Assembly: GCF_000801105.2 (NCBI RefSeq)
Contig: NC_079516.1
Coordinates: 27,751,043-27,815,042, forward strand
DNA: 64,000 nt
Reading direction: 5' to 3'
Source: Raphanus sativus
Taxonomy: Eukaryota > Streptophyta > Magnoliopsida > Brassicales > Brassicaceae
Below the pieces are notes generated by a model that was not told where the DNA came from, searched no databases, and saw nothing but the letters and a program-made list of their open reading frames with translations. Numbering within the stretch: the stretch's first letter is position 1; every line of letters begins with the position of its first letter. Shown piece after piece: positions 1-10,855 of this stretch. The position numbers and the translations under genes were made by a program.

Positions 1-270
1 TCTTCCCATATCTGATTCGGTAGAGGAATAGGATTCAACAACCCTGCTGGATTCAGCGTTGAATATTTGTGTCTCTGACATACTTGACATTCTGCAGCAT
101 ATTTCTGAACGTCTTTCTTCAAATTATGCCAGTGAAACATCCTCTGAATTCTGTTGATCGTCTTTAGAACACCTGAGTGTCCTCCAATGACAGTCATGAT
201 ATTCTTGTAAGATAACAGAGATGTATTTCGACTTTTGTGGAAACACCAGACGGTTTTTTTAAAATACATG
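1..270 (-). pseudogene. Integrase zinc-binding (HHCC) domain fragment
   Basis: Minus-strand translation of about 1-215 gives a typical retroviral-type integrase zinc finger: GGHSGVLKT, then [16 protein letters not shown] and CQVCQRHKY, so both His and both Cys ligands are present. It ends in the usual link region ([17 protein letters not shown]) just before the integrase core, which lies outside the window. It is in a different frame from the RNase H part, with a stop and at least one frameshift between about 215 and 294. It is part of the same element as the gag-pol remnant to its right. Confidence 0.85.
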
Positions 271-291
271 GCCCCGAACCACTGTATAATC

Positions 292-3200
292 CTAAATGCC
301 ACTCTGCAACACTTCGGTAACTAGCTTCTGCAACCCCTCATCGTTATCAACTTCTTCCAAAATATCTGCCATTTGTAAACTTGTAGTGAGAGTCAACGCT
401 TGCAACACTAACTGCGTTGAACACTCTATCGGTACGATTCGAGATAAGATGTCTGCTACATTGTTCTCCGTTCCAGCTCTGTAAACTATCTCGAAGTCAT
501 ATCCTAGCAGTTTCGTCAACCATCGTTGAAAGTCCATTGAAACATCTCGCTGCTCCAAGAGAAATTTCAAACTCTTTTGATCAGTTATCACCTTAAAACG
601 TCTCCCCATCAAATAGTGCTTCCACTTCTGCACTGACATCACAATAGCCATGAGTTCTCTTTCATATATTGGCTATAATTGTTCTCTTGCCGACAGTCCT
701 CTACTGAAGTATGCGATAGGACACTTCTGTTGCAACAATACTGCCCCCAAGCCATAGCCAGAAGCATTCGTTTCAATCACCAATTCTTCATTGAAGTCTG
801 GTAAAGCCAACACCGGAGCATTCATCATCAACTGCTTAAGATGCTCGAAAGAATCTTGAGCCACCGAACTCCACTCAAACGCATCTTTCTTTAGTAACTC
901 AGTCAATGGCCTTACTATCACGCCATATCCCTTCACATACTGTCTGTAGTACCCTGTAAGACCAAGAAAACCCCTCAGTTCCTTTACTGATCTCGGTACT
1001 GGCCACTGCTTAACTGCTTCAGTCTTTGTCGGATCAGTAGCAACTCCTTTTGCCGAAATGATGTGGCCCAAATAATCCACTTGGTGTTGCCTAAACAAAC
1101 ACTTCTTTCTATTAGCAAAGAGCGTCTGCTTCTCCAGTATGCTCAATACCAGTCGTAAGTGCTTCTTGTGATCCTCTAAAGACTTACTGTACACCAAAAT
1201 ATAATCAAAGAAGACAAGTACAAACTTCCAGAGCAATGGTTTGAATATTGCATTCATGAGGGATTGGAATGTTTCTGGGGCGTTGGTTAAGTCAAATGGC
1301 ATTACCAAGAACTCGTAATAGCCCTCATGAGTACGAAACGCTGTCTTCTCCACATCTTGCTCAACCATTCGAATCTGATGGTAGCCTGACCTCAGATCAA
1401 GCTTGGGAAAAAAAATTAGCTCCGTGCAATTCGTCCAAAAGCTGATCAATAACAGGAATATGAAACCTGTCTGGTATTGTTGCTCTGTTAACAGCACGTA
1501 GTCCACGCAGAAACGATAAGAAGAATCCTTTTTCTTAACCAACAAAACCGGACTAGAGAATGGGCTTCTACTCTCACGAATAATAGCCGAAGATAACATC
1601 TGAGCTACTAGCTTCTCCATGGCCTCCATGTGAGCATGAGGATATCTGTAAGGGTGCACTTTAATAGGACCTTGCCCCTTGATCAGCCTAATAGAGTGTT
1701 CATAACCACGATCCGGAGGTAAGCCTGTTGGCTCTGCAAACACGCTTGCAAACTCTGACAGAATCTCACTCAGTTCTCCTGGAATCTTCTCTACTTCACT
1801 CGTCTGACTCATCTTTTCATAACACAAACTCACTTCTGCAGAGAGTGCTTCTTGTCTCCGCTGAGGAAAAGATAAAGCTGGATCACCTTTCAAACTCACT
1901 ACAGCACCATTAAACACAAAACTCCACTCTTGTTTTTCCCAATCTATCTCACAATGACCCAAAGTTCGAAGCCATTGTACTTCCAACACTAGGTCCACAC
2001 TTCCTGGTTCCAATACAATAAAGTCTTCCACAAACTCAATCGATTTTATTGTGAGAGGAACCTTTTTACAAAAGCATGTACCCTGTACCGTGATGCCTGT
2101 TCCCACCAACACATATAAATTGGAACAATCTCTTTGCGACAATTGAGCTCTCTCTACCACAGTTGGAGAGATGAAGTTATGTGTTTCTCCACTATCAATC
2201 ATCACCACTACAGTAGTTTTACCAATAAATCCTTTCATCCTCGTTGTGGTAGGAGAAGACATTCCCAAGAATGCATATAGAGATAACTCAACTCCCTCCG
2301 TAGTTAGCTCTGATAAATCCTCCACATAATCCAAAAATTCCCCATCCATCACTTCTAACTCCATTCCTCTAGTTACCATGACCTTCAGTTCTCTGTTCTT
2401 ACAATTGTGCGATCTCGACCACTTCTCATCGCAAGTAAAACAGATTTTGTTCTTCTTCTTAAACTCATACTCAGCATCAGACAGCTTCAGAGGAGGTTTC
2501 ACTCCTGTAGGTGGTGGTTTTCCTGTCTCACTCTGTTGCTTCTTCCACTGTCCCGTGTTATGAATTGCTGCCGAACGAAACGACGTACTCGAAGTACTCG
2601 CTCCTTGTTTTGGAGCAACAGTAGTCACTGTGGTTGTTGCTGCTAACATGCGACAAAACTCACTATCTTCCATGGCAACAACGGCTGCAATATGATTAGG
2701 AAGCCCCACTGGTTCTTTCAACTTAATCACCTCCATCATCTCTTTCTTTAATTCATTGAAAAAGACATCCACCAAGTGTTCTTCAGCTATCTTCACTTGT
2801 GATGCTAATTCCTGAATTTCTTTGACATACTCTGCTATTGTACCCATCTGTTGAATGCCAAAAAGCTTCTTCCCTGGATTTTTCTCATAACTCTCCGCAA
2901 AACGAGCCAACAACCTTCGTTTGAACTCCAACCAATCTTCAAACGGTTTGTGCTCACACTCGTAATTGTACCAGCTCAAAGCGTCTTCTTTAAGACTCAA
3001 AGCTACCACCTCCACTCTCGCTTCAAGACTATACTGGTAGACTCGAAAGAATCTTTCTGCTTGAGCTATCCAACCATACGGATATGATCCTCAAAACACA
3101 GGCATATCAACCTTCCGCACCGGTTTATCACGATAATCCCTATGATTCTCTATCGACAGATAACCTAGCGATGAATCCTTCTGGTTATGTTCCAATTTAG

Positions 3201-3432
3201 GGTTCGTTACCAAGTTTGGGTGATGCGATGATGACGGATGAAGAATAGGGGGACTCTCATCTCGAATCGGAGCTTTCTGCAATTTGTTGATCGCCGATAA
3301 CACCGACTGCAACGTCGCATCCAACGCTCCCATCTTCTCTTCCACCTTTTCACTCAGACTCGCCATCGCGATGATCGATCGGCTCGCCGCGCCAATTGAT
3401 AAGCAAATACCACTTTGTATATTGAATATCAA
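292..3432 (-). pseudogene. Ty3/gypsy gag-pol polyprotein, broken
   Basis: Three open stretches (3432-3091, 3015-673, 651-292) lie in one and the same frame. A TGA at 3091-3093 (early gag) and a TAG at 673-675 (inside RNase H) separate them. In order: gag (WYNYE...WLEFKRRLLARF), a CX2C...HXC zinc knuckle near residue 197 of the middle ORF, protease DSGETHNFIS near residue 275 (usual form DSGAT), RT, and RNase H. In RT the usual catalytic FDD is FFDYILVYS (Asp to Tyr), and in RNase H the first catalytic Asp is Asn (ETNASGYGLG). Between about 1405 and 1499 the RT is read out of frame because of two compensating single-base changes. The element is dead by several independent lesions. Confidence 0.9.
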
Positions 3433-3701
3433 GAGGAATTACTCTGTGACTTGAGAACCTTTCTTCTCAAATTACTCAAATCACAGAGAACAAGCTCTCT
3501 TGATTCTACTTTTCTTGTAACAAACTCTACGAAAATATCTAATAACAAACTGACTCTTATTTATAGTAGATTCTCTTTAGTCAGTTTCAACTTCTTCTGC
3601 CACGTCATCTTCTGTAACGACTCCTCTCTTCTCATGACTTCTATTCCTTTTCCTGAAGTAAGATCTCCAGGGCCTATCAAAGGCATTGTCTATTGCTGTC
3701 A
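3417..3701 (-). repeat. 5' LTR of the gypsy element
   Basis: The interval begins TGTATATTG and ends GCTGTCA on the plus strand, so it has TG...CA ends on both strands. It sits just upstream of the gag frame. On the minus strand it contains a TATA box (TATAAATAA, 3558-3566). The adjoining inner sequence begins AAGTGGTATTTGC, which matches only the first six bases of the usual initiator-Met primer site TGGTATCAGAGC. Without the 3' LTR the borders and target duplication cannot be verified, so the outer end at 3701 is a best guess. Confidence 0.6.
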
Positions 3702-4263
3702 TAGTCAAATATTTTTGGTAAATATAGCCTTTGCTGAATATTCGTAGCTAGGATCTCATTTGATATCTTCATCCGAATAAGACTGGATTTCTCAGTTGCA
3801 GATATCAAATCCTGGTGCCTGTCATTATGAGTTGTGACATTGGACCATCAGGTCTACACTTGATGATCTCCAGCTTTCTTAGGAGAGAAGGTTTAAAAAT
3901 TTCAACCCTTGTTTTATGTTGTTTGTGTTATGATCCAATCCAATATGTTTCGTTCTTTGGAGTTGAGAAGTGGGTAAAATGCAAAATAGTTCTTTTTGTT
4001 TTAGGATGATGAAACTTTTTTCTAATTTTTCATCTCAAAACCTAATTTATTGTTGTTAGATAATTTTTAGGTTTGAAAAATATTACACTCCAATGAAAAC
4101 AGGATTAATGCAAAAAAGATTTATGATTAATTTTAATAATCTGATAATTGAAAAGGCAGATAGATAAAATCAAAAAACCAAAAACTGTTACGAATCAAAT
4201 ATTATTTTTCCCAAATCAACTGGGTTTAGTATCGAATTAATTATCATTGTCTATAAATACGTT
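3702..4263 (+). promoter_or_regulatory. Displaced promoter of the cupredoxin gene, with TATA box 4252-4259
   Basis: There are no coding features here. The stretch ends with CTATAAATAC, a good plant TATA box (4252-4259), eleven bases before the LINE. Joining 4270 directly to 10781 removes the LINE and places this TATA box about 94 bases upstream of the cupredoxin ATG at 10856, a normal core-promoter spacing. I infer that this was the gene's promoter before the LINE inserted. The rest is AT-rich without other motifs I would defend. Confidence 0.6.
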
Positions 4264-4270
4264 TCTCTCA
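4264..4270. repeat. Left target-site duplication of the LINE (TCTCTCA)
   Basis: The seven bases TCTCTCA directly precede the GC-rich 5' end of the LINE. They recur at 10774-10780, one base after the LINE's A tail. Seven bases is short for a LINE duplication, but the position fits the element's two ends. Confidence 0.55.
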
Positions 4271-4675
4271 TGGCGCCACTAGGTTTAGACGACGACAAAG
4301 GCGATTGTGAGATCTGATCCTCCCTCCTCTCCGACAAGCCCTCACCGGCTCTCTAAGGTTCAGTTCTGAAGATCGGGGCCAAGGGAGACTACTCCACACT
4401 CCTTGCGCCGCCAAATCGTCTTCTCCACGTTTTCTCCACGACGTTCTTCGCTTCTCGAAAGATCTCACTCTGGCTTCCTTGCCACGTTTCCTCTCAATAT
4501 TCTGTCATAAAGCGCCGTCCGTTTAAGGCAACTTCTCCTCCGTAAACCCTAGCTGTCTCTACCATAAAAAGCCGTCAGCCTCTCCTTCTCAAACCACCGC
4601 ACTCAGCAACCTCTAACCTGCAATCTCTTCTCTTCTCTAGATTTTGCTAAGTCATCCCTCCCCCGTTTACTCATC

Positions 4676-6578
4676 ATGAGTCAATCATCTCTGTCCCGCA
4701 AAGGAGGACCCTCCAATGGTGCTCGACGTCCCCACTCAAACGACGACATCATTAGGATCCCAGACTGCGATATTGATGCTGCAAAGGAACGCTTCCGCCT
4801 CACTCTCATTGGAAGAGTTTTCCATATCCGAGGGCGTAGCATCGATGCTCTGATCAACCTCCTCCCCAGACCTCGGATTTGGAATGTTAAGGGAAGAGTC
4901 AGCTGGATAACCTCGGGAATGGTCGATTCCAATTCGATTTCGATAACGAAGCTGATCTCTTGATGGTACTGAACAAACGACCATGCCATTTTAACCAGTG
5001 GAGCTTCTCCCTAGAGCGATGGGAACCTTTCACATCTGAATCCTTTCCGAACACTATCCCCTTCTGGATAAACGTCACTGGAGTCCCAGTACACTTCTGG
5101 AATGATACTACTTTCACGGAGATAGCAAATGCGCTTGGCAAAAAGCTTCTCATTGATGAAAAGAAGGCGAGAATCCAAGTATCAATCGAAGCAGACAAGC
5201 CTCTGCAGTTTGAGCGGAGAATTGGTTTCAAAATTGGAGATGTTGGGAAGGTAACACTCACCTACGATGGTCTACATCGTTACTGCTTCACTTGCTACCA
5301 TATATCTCACGATGAGAACTAGTGTCCCCAACTAACGCCTGCAGAAAGAGAGATCAAAAGGAGGCAGAGAGCAGAGCTCAATGCTTTGAACTATCAAACA
5401 AAGCCCCCTCTACAAGGCTCGCAGGGATATATGTCTCGGAGCTCCCTCAAAAGACCCAGATCCCCTACATATGGGAGACACCCTATCCCAATGGCAAACT
5501 CCAGGAACACCGACCTAGACCGTGATGACAAAAGAAGAAAACAAACCCCATCTTCATACTCATCTCGAGAGGCGCGCGTCTCTGGACATCAAGCGAGAGA
5601 TTTCAACAGCTCTAGTAGACAAGATAACAGAGCATCCCACCACGGCAAGGAAGTGTGGAGTAGACTGGAGATCCCACTAAGGAGAGAAGTCACGACGACT
5701 CGAACTGGTGATCGTCATCTCCCCCGCTCATCATCTCGCTATGAAACACAGAGAACCAGGAAAGATACTTCCATGGAGTGGCGCCCAAGGCACTACAATG
5801 CAGTTTCAAAGAAAAGAGAAGCGTCTACAAGGATGGAGCGACATGACCCTTACGATCGTGAGGCGCGCTCCCGGGCTACCTATGACTCCCAAAAGACCAT
5901 CTCAGACGATAGGGAATCCCTGGAATCAGGCGAGATTAATAAAAACAAAAATATCGATGCAGGCCATGCACTAGCGATGAATCCATTGATACCGGCTCCC
6001 CTCCCCCATGTAAGCCCCGAAGCTCCACCTTGACTATCACGGAGCCACCATCGGAACCTCCACGCGGAACGGGACAAGAACAAAGGTACGATCATATCTC
6101 CACGGAACAGAGTGATAGAATTTTGGACATTGTTGATGGCCTATACCAGGATCTAGATATTCCTTTGACTGATCTAGAACTAGCTGAGGTCGATAACCTA
6201 GTTCTTGAAACTGAACGCCTAGAGATGGATGAGAATATGCTTGATATTGATAATGATGATCTTCTTGGAGACTCTCTTGACTCTGATGCAGAACAAATTG
6301 AGGCAATATCTCAACTCTCTCCAGTGAATACTGTGCGCTCGACGAAAGCACCGCTTCCGGAACAGCCCGCTCACACTGAGAATGCAACAAAACCTGGACT
6401 TGATGCCGGCGCAAAGAAGCAAGCTGACCCCTACGTTCCAAAAGGATTGCTCAAGAAGAAGGTGCTCAGCTCTCCTGATATAAAAGGAGCAAATGCATCG
6501 AAGAAGCTCCAAGCTCTCGATAACAGAGCCTCCCCAAAGAAGAAAATAGCGCCGGGTAAAAATAATACAGCTTCTTAA
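4676..6578 (+). pseudogene. LINE ORF1 (gag-like, DUF4283 plus CCHC knuckle), broken
   Basis: The first part starts MSQSSLSRKGG and runs to about 4895. The reading then shifts frame into LMVLNKRPCHFNQWSFSLER and PFWINVTGVPVHFWN, the hallmark of the plant DUF4283 RNA-binding domain. A zinc knuckle follows (CFTCYHISHDE...C). A TAG at 5320-5322 sits exactly one residue before its last Cys, and the same frame continues after it as an Arg/Ser-rich basic region (to 6033). A second frameshift near 6030 leads to the acidic C-terminal part ending at 6578. The protein would bind the element's RNA; here it is broken in three places. Confidence 0.85.
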
Positions 6579-6679
6579 ACTATGGTCCCTCGTACTGAGG
6601 TGTTTCCTTCTGCTTCACGCAAAAAACTTGTGTCCCTTTCAGGTTCAGTGGTGTCCCAGAAACCACCTAGTAAGAAGAT

Positions 6680-9600
6680 ATGAGTGCAATTGCATGGAAC
6701 TGTCAGGGCGCCGGAGCCTATCTGACAAAGCAACATCTCCGGGAACTTCATCGTTGTTTTCTTCCTTCTTTTCTTTTTTATCTGAAACAAAAAACAATTA
6801 TGCTTTTCTTCAAGATTTTCAGTTAGAGTTTGGTTATAATAAACTGTTCACCGTGGAACCTGAGGGCACAAGCGGTGGACTAGCACTTTTTTACTTGGAT
6901 TCTTTTGATGTTACTGTCCTTTATTCCAATAATCGTATGATCGATATTGAAGCCACCATTGAAGGGCACTAGGTTTATATTACTTTTGTATATGGTGATC
7001 CGGTCGTTAAGTACCGAGAAAATGTTTGGGAACGTCTGACCCGAATAAGCTTAACGCGAACTGGACCATGGCTTATGCTCGGAGATTTTAGTGAAATAAC
7101 CTGTCATCGCGAAAAGAAAGGTGGTCGGAAACGACCAGAAGATTCCTTTCTTCCTTTCAAAACAATGTTAGCAAACTGCGGCAAGATTGACTTCCCCTAC
7201 AAGGGCAACTCTCTTTCATGGGTGGGTAATCGATCATCGGGGAAAGTTTAATCCAGGCTAGACCGTACAATCGGTAATGAGGATTGGCACCACTGTTTCT
7301 CCCACACGAATGTGGAATATTTACGGCTATGGGTAGTGATCATCGGCCCATTCTCACCCGATTCCTCTCAGTCAAGAAACCCGGCCAGAGATCTTTCAAA
7401 TTTGATAAAAGATGGATAGGCAAGAACGGCTTCCGGGACTCCATCTTGCGCGGTTGGAACCATCCGACATGCTTTGGCAAGGACGATCTCCACGATAAAA
7501 TAACCAATTGCCGCAAATTTATATCCAGATGGAAGCGGGACAACCCGTCAAACGCTGCAAAAAAGATAGAGGAGATCAAGGACCAGCTGGAAAAAGCTCA
7601 ATTAGACGATGATTTCTCTCAAGAGGCAATTCTAAGCTTGAAATGGAACCTCTGTACAGCCTTTAGAGATGAAGAGCTATACTGGAAGCAAAAAAGCCGA
7701 GCAAACTGGCTACGAGAAGGTGATCATAATACCATATTTTTTCATGCTACCACGAGGCAAAGAAGAGCAAGAAACAGAGTTACAAAGCTTCGGAAACCAA
7801 ATGGTTTATGGGCAGAAACTGAGAGCGAGATCGAGAATGTGGCAACAATGTACTTCCAGAAGTTGTTCACATCTAGCGAACCCTCTGATTTTGATGAATC
7901 GATAAAGTACATCACTCCGAAGGTAACTCCGAGCATGAACGATGCCTTGACAAAAATTCCATCAGATGATGAGATCCAAAAAGCAGTTTTTGATATCAAC
8001 CCGGATAAGGCTCCAGAGCCTGATGGCATGACGGGTCTCTTCTTTCAGAAATACTGGGGAATCACAGCAGAAGCAATGTGGCACACTGTTAAAGAATTTT
8101 TTCAGCACAACGTCCTAGACCAGCGGCTAAACCAGACAAATATATGTCTTATCCCAAAAACCGATCGGCCAAGTGAGATGTCGGAGTTCCGTCCCATAAG
8201 CCTATGCAATGTGAGCTACAAAATCATCTCGAAGATTTTGAGCAAGCGACTCAAACGATGCCTCTCCAGCCTAATTTCGGAGACCCAAACAGCTTTTGTA
8301 GCTCGTCGTCTGATCACAGACAATATCCTGGTAGCACATGAAGTTTTTCACGCCCTGCGTAAAAACCCAAGCTGCAAAGCAAAATTTATTGCCATCAAAA
8401 CCGATATGAGCAAAGCTTTCGATCGAGTTGAATGGTCCTTCCTGGAAGCACTTCTCATCAAGCTTGGTTTCTCGCCAAAGTGGGTATCATGGATTAAAAC
8501 CTGCATCTCCTCCGTTTCGTACCAGGTTCTCTTGAACGGCGAACCGAAAGGTGATATCTCCCCCTCGAGAGGAATTCGTCAAGGCGATCCACTATCTCCC
8601 TTCCTGTTCATCATACTAACGGAAGCCCTTATCTCACAAATCAATGGGGCCGAAAGCGAAAGACGGATCACAGGCCTAAAAATCGCAATACGCCCATCTC
8701 CCATCTCCTGTTCGCCGACGATAGTCTCTTTTTCTGCAAGGCAGAAGTCTCGCAATGTGTGGAGCTTATGAAGATCATCAATACTTATGGCTGCTCCTCA
8801 GGCCAGCAGCTCAATGTCAATAAATCTTCCATTCTGTTCGGTAACAAGGTTCCACCTGACCTAAAAACAGAGATCAAGCAGACTTTAGGAATCACAAAGG
8901 AAGGTGGCATGGGAGTATATCTTGGGCTTCCAGAAAAAAATATGCGGAAGTAAGAAACAAGCTTTTGCTTTCATTCAGGAATGCCTTCAAAGTCGTATCA
9001 ATACCTGGTCCGCAAAACTGCTTTCCAAAGGAGGTAAAGAAGTCTTAATCAAATCAGTAGCTCAAGCCTTACCGACCCATGTCATGTCATGCTTCCTTCT
9101 TCCCCAAGAGATTATACGTAAACTCACAAGCGCCATATCCCGTTTCTGGTGGAGCACAAAAGATAACAATCGAGGTCTTCATTTGATTGCTTGGAGCAAA
9201 ATCTGCACACCAAAAGATAAGGGAGGCCTTGGCTTTCAAGACTTCAAAATTTTCAATCTTGCGCTCCTTGCGAAGCAATTATGGAGACTTCTCCAGTACC
9301 CAAACTCACTCCTGGCTAGAGTTCTCAAGGGACGGTACTTCAGACTCTCGAACCCAATAGACGTCTCGAAGGCAAGCAACCCCTCCTACGTATGGAGAAG
9401 CCTTATGGCAGCGCAACCCCTCCTGAAATCTGGTCTCCGCAAATCTATAGGATCGGGTCAAAGTACCCTGGTGTGGTCTGACCCGTGGGTCCCCACGACA
9501 CCACCAAGACCAGCCATACCGCTCGGGCCATCCTTCAATCCATCCCTCCGTGTGAGAAACTTGATAGACCAAAACACCAATGAGTGGAAGCACTCCCTGC

Positions 9601-10690
9601 TGCATAATCTTGTAGCCCCGACAGATATTGCACATATAAAAAGCCTCAGGCCGACGCGATCTCCAAGACCAAATGCTTTCGTCTGGACCTTAACAAAATC
9701 TGGTGTATACTCTGTCAAGACAGGTTACAACCTAGCTATGGAAAAAATGGAACCAAGCGATGCTGCTCAGGTTCTCGAACCAAGTACCACATGCCTCAAA
9801 GCTAAAGTCTGGAAACTCAAAACGACCAAGAAGAATCAGCACTTCATATGGCAAGTCGTATCCAATTGTGTACCGGTTTGTAGCTCCCTAGCTGATCGCC
9901 ATTGCGGAACGGACCGGGCTTGTCCGCGATGTGGCGCCGAAGAAGAAACCCGCAACCACTTGCTCTTCGAATGCCCCCCGGCTGTCCAAACTTGGGCGCT
10001 CGCCGACCTGCCACAACTTCCAGGACTCTTCCTGAGCAGCTCGATCTACAGTATCATTGATCACGCTTTATGGCGAGCCAAAGAATACTCAGTCCCAGAA
10101 AACATACTTGACAATATCCCATGGGTTATATGGTATATATGGAAGGCTAGAAACGACAAAGTGTTTAACGGCAGAGATACTTCTCCTCTAGAGACAGTAC
10201 AAATCGTCAAATCAGAGGCAGATAGATGGCGCCTAGCACAAATCACCGAGGAAATTCATGAAGACGACGAAGGCGCAGCTACTATAGACCCTCCTTCCAC
10301 AATACCCGGGCCGAAATGCTCGATCGACGGCATGGTCTTAACGACCGAGGATGGGGTGCAGACTTTTGGTTCATTTGCTAGTAACCGAGTCTTAACCCCT
10401 TACACGCGGAATTTCAAACTCTGATGTGGGCCATGAAATCCTCGATACAGTTAGACCACAGTTCGATGAACTTCGAGACAGACTGCTTACAACTAGTCAA
10501 CATCCTCGAAGAAGACGAAGAAGACAACTGGCCATCTTTGTTGGCTGAATTTGAAGATTTTCATCTTATCCGCTCTTTGTTTACTTATTGCTCCATATCT
10601 TTTATTCCTCGTTCTTTGAACTTCCGAGCCGATAGCCTTGCAAAAAGAGCTCGTGTTCGCGGTTTTTCCTTTTCCCATGTAAACTCTTAG
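6680..10690 (+). pseudogene. LINE ORF2 (endonuclease, reverse transcriptase, zf-RVT, RNase H), broken
   Basis: It opens with MSAIAWNCQGAG, the N-terminus of an AP-type endonuclease. Endonuclease pieces follow in several frames: LMLGDFSEI near 7080 (usual GDFNE, here Asn to Ser) and GSDHRPILTRF near 7340. RT follows in one frame (RPISLCNVSYKIISKIL, KTDMSKAFDRVEW, GIRQGDPLSPFLF). The catalytic FADD motif lies at about 8728-8740, only in a shifted frame. A further frameshift near 8935 leads to the zf-RVT zinc region (ACPRCGAEEETRNHLLFECP, near 9920-9980) and, after another shift near 10420, the C-terminal RNase H (SLAKRARVRG, ending at 10690). Confidence 0.9.
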
Positions 10691-10773
10691 ATCCCAAGCT
10701 GGATGGCCCCTAATGCCAACCTCTTGGTAGCTACTTAAATAAAATATGGAGGTTTAGATGTCAAAAAAAAAAG

Positions 10774-10780
10774 TCTCTCA
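10774..10780. repeat. Right target-site duplication of the LINE (TCTCTCA)
   Basis: This matches 4264-4270. It follows the LINE's A tail and begins what reads as the original 5' leader of the cupredoxin gene. Confidence 0.55.
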
Positions 10781-10855
10781 CAACCTAAATAAGATTCACC
10801 AAAAGTTCACTCAACAATTGTTACGCATACCAAAGAACATAAGAAGAAAGAAAAA

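Larger units (their letters stand above)
1..3701 (-). mobile_element. Ty3/gypsy LTR retrotransposon, 5' portion, decayed
   Basis: Read on the minus strand, this is a Ty3/gypsy element in the order 5' LTR (3417-3701), gag, zinc knuckle, aspartic protease, reverse transcriptase, RNase H and integrase zinc finger, leaving the window at base 1. The 3' half (integrase core, 3' LTR) is therefore not visible. The coding frame carries nonsense codons, frameshifts and active-site substitutions, so the copy cannot be autonomous. The combined gag/protease/RT layout and the DEKW-type zinc knuckle fit plant chromovirus-like gypsy families, but I cannot name the lineage. It lies directly upstream of the cupredoxin promoter region. 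Confidence 0.9.
4271..10772 (+). mobile_element. L1-type non-LTR retrotransposon (LINE), near full length, decayed
   Basis: The order is 5' UTR (4271-4675), ORF1 (4676-6578), ORF2 (6680-10690), a short 3' UTR and a tail of ten A at 10763-10772. This is the layout of plant L1-clade LINEs: ORF1 with DUF4283 and a CCHC knuckle; ORF2 with AP-endonuclease, RT, zf-RVT and a terminal RNase H. The flanks carry a short direct repeat, TCTCTCA. Both ORFs are broken by frameshifts and stops. The full length and near-complete order suggest it has not been truncated at the 5' end, which is unusual among LINE copies. It separates the cupredoxin coding region from its TATA box. Confidence 0.9.

Noticed and set aside
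4268..4468. 66-residue open frame on the minus strand at the LINE 5' end
   Set aside because: It lies in the GC-rich LINE 5' UTR, opposite to the element, and shows no domain. It is probably a chance frame.
9087..9718. Overlapping minus-strand open frames of 60-110 residues
   Set aside because: They are shadows of the LINE ORF2 on the other strand, without independent codon or domain evidence.
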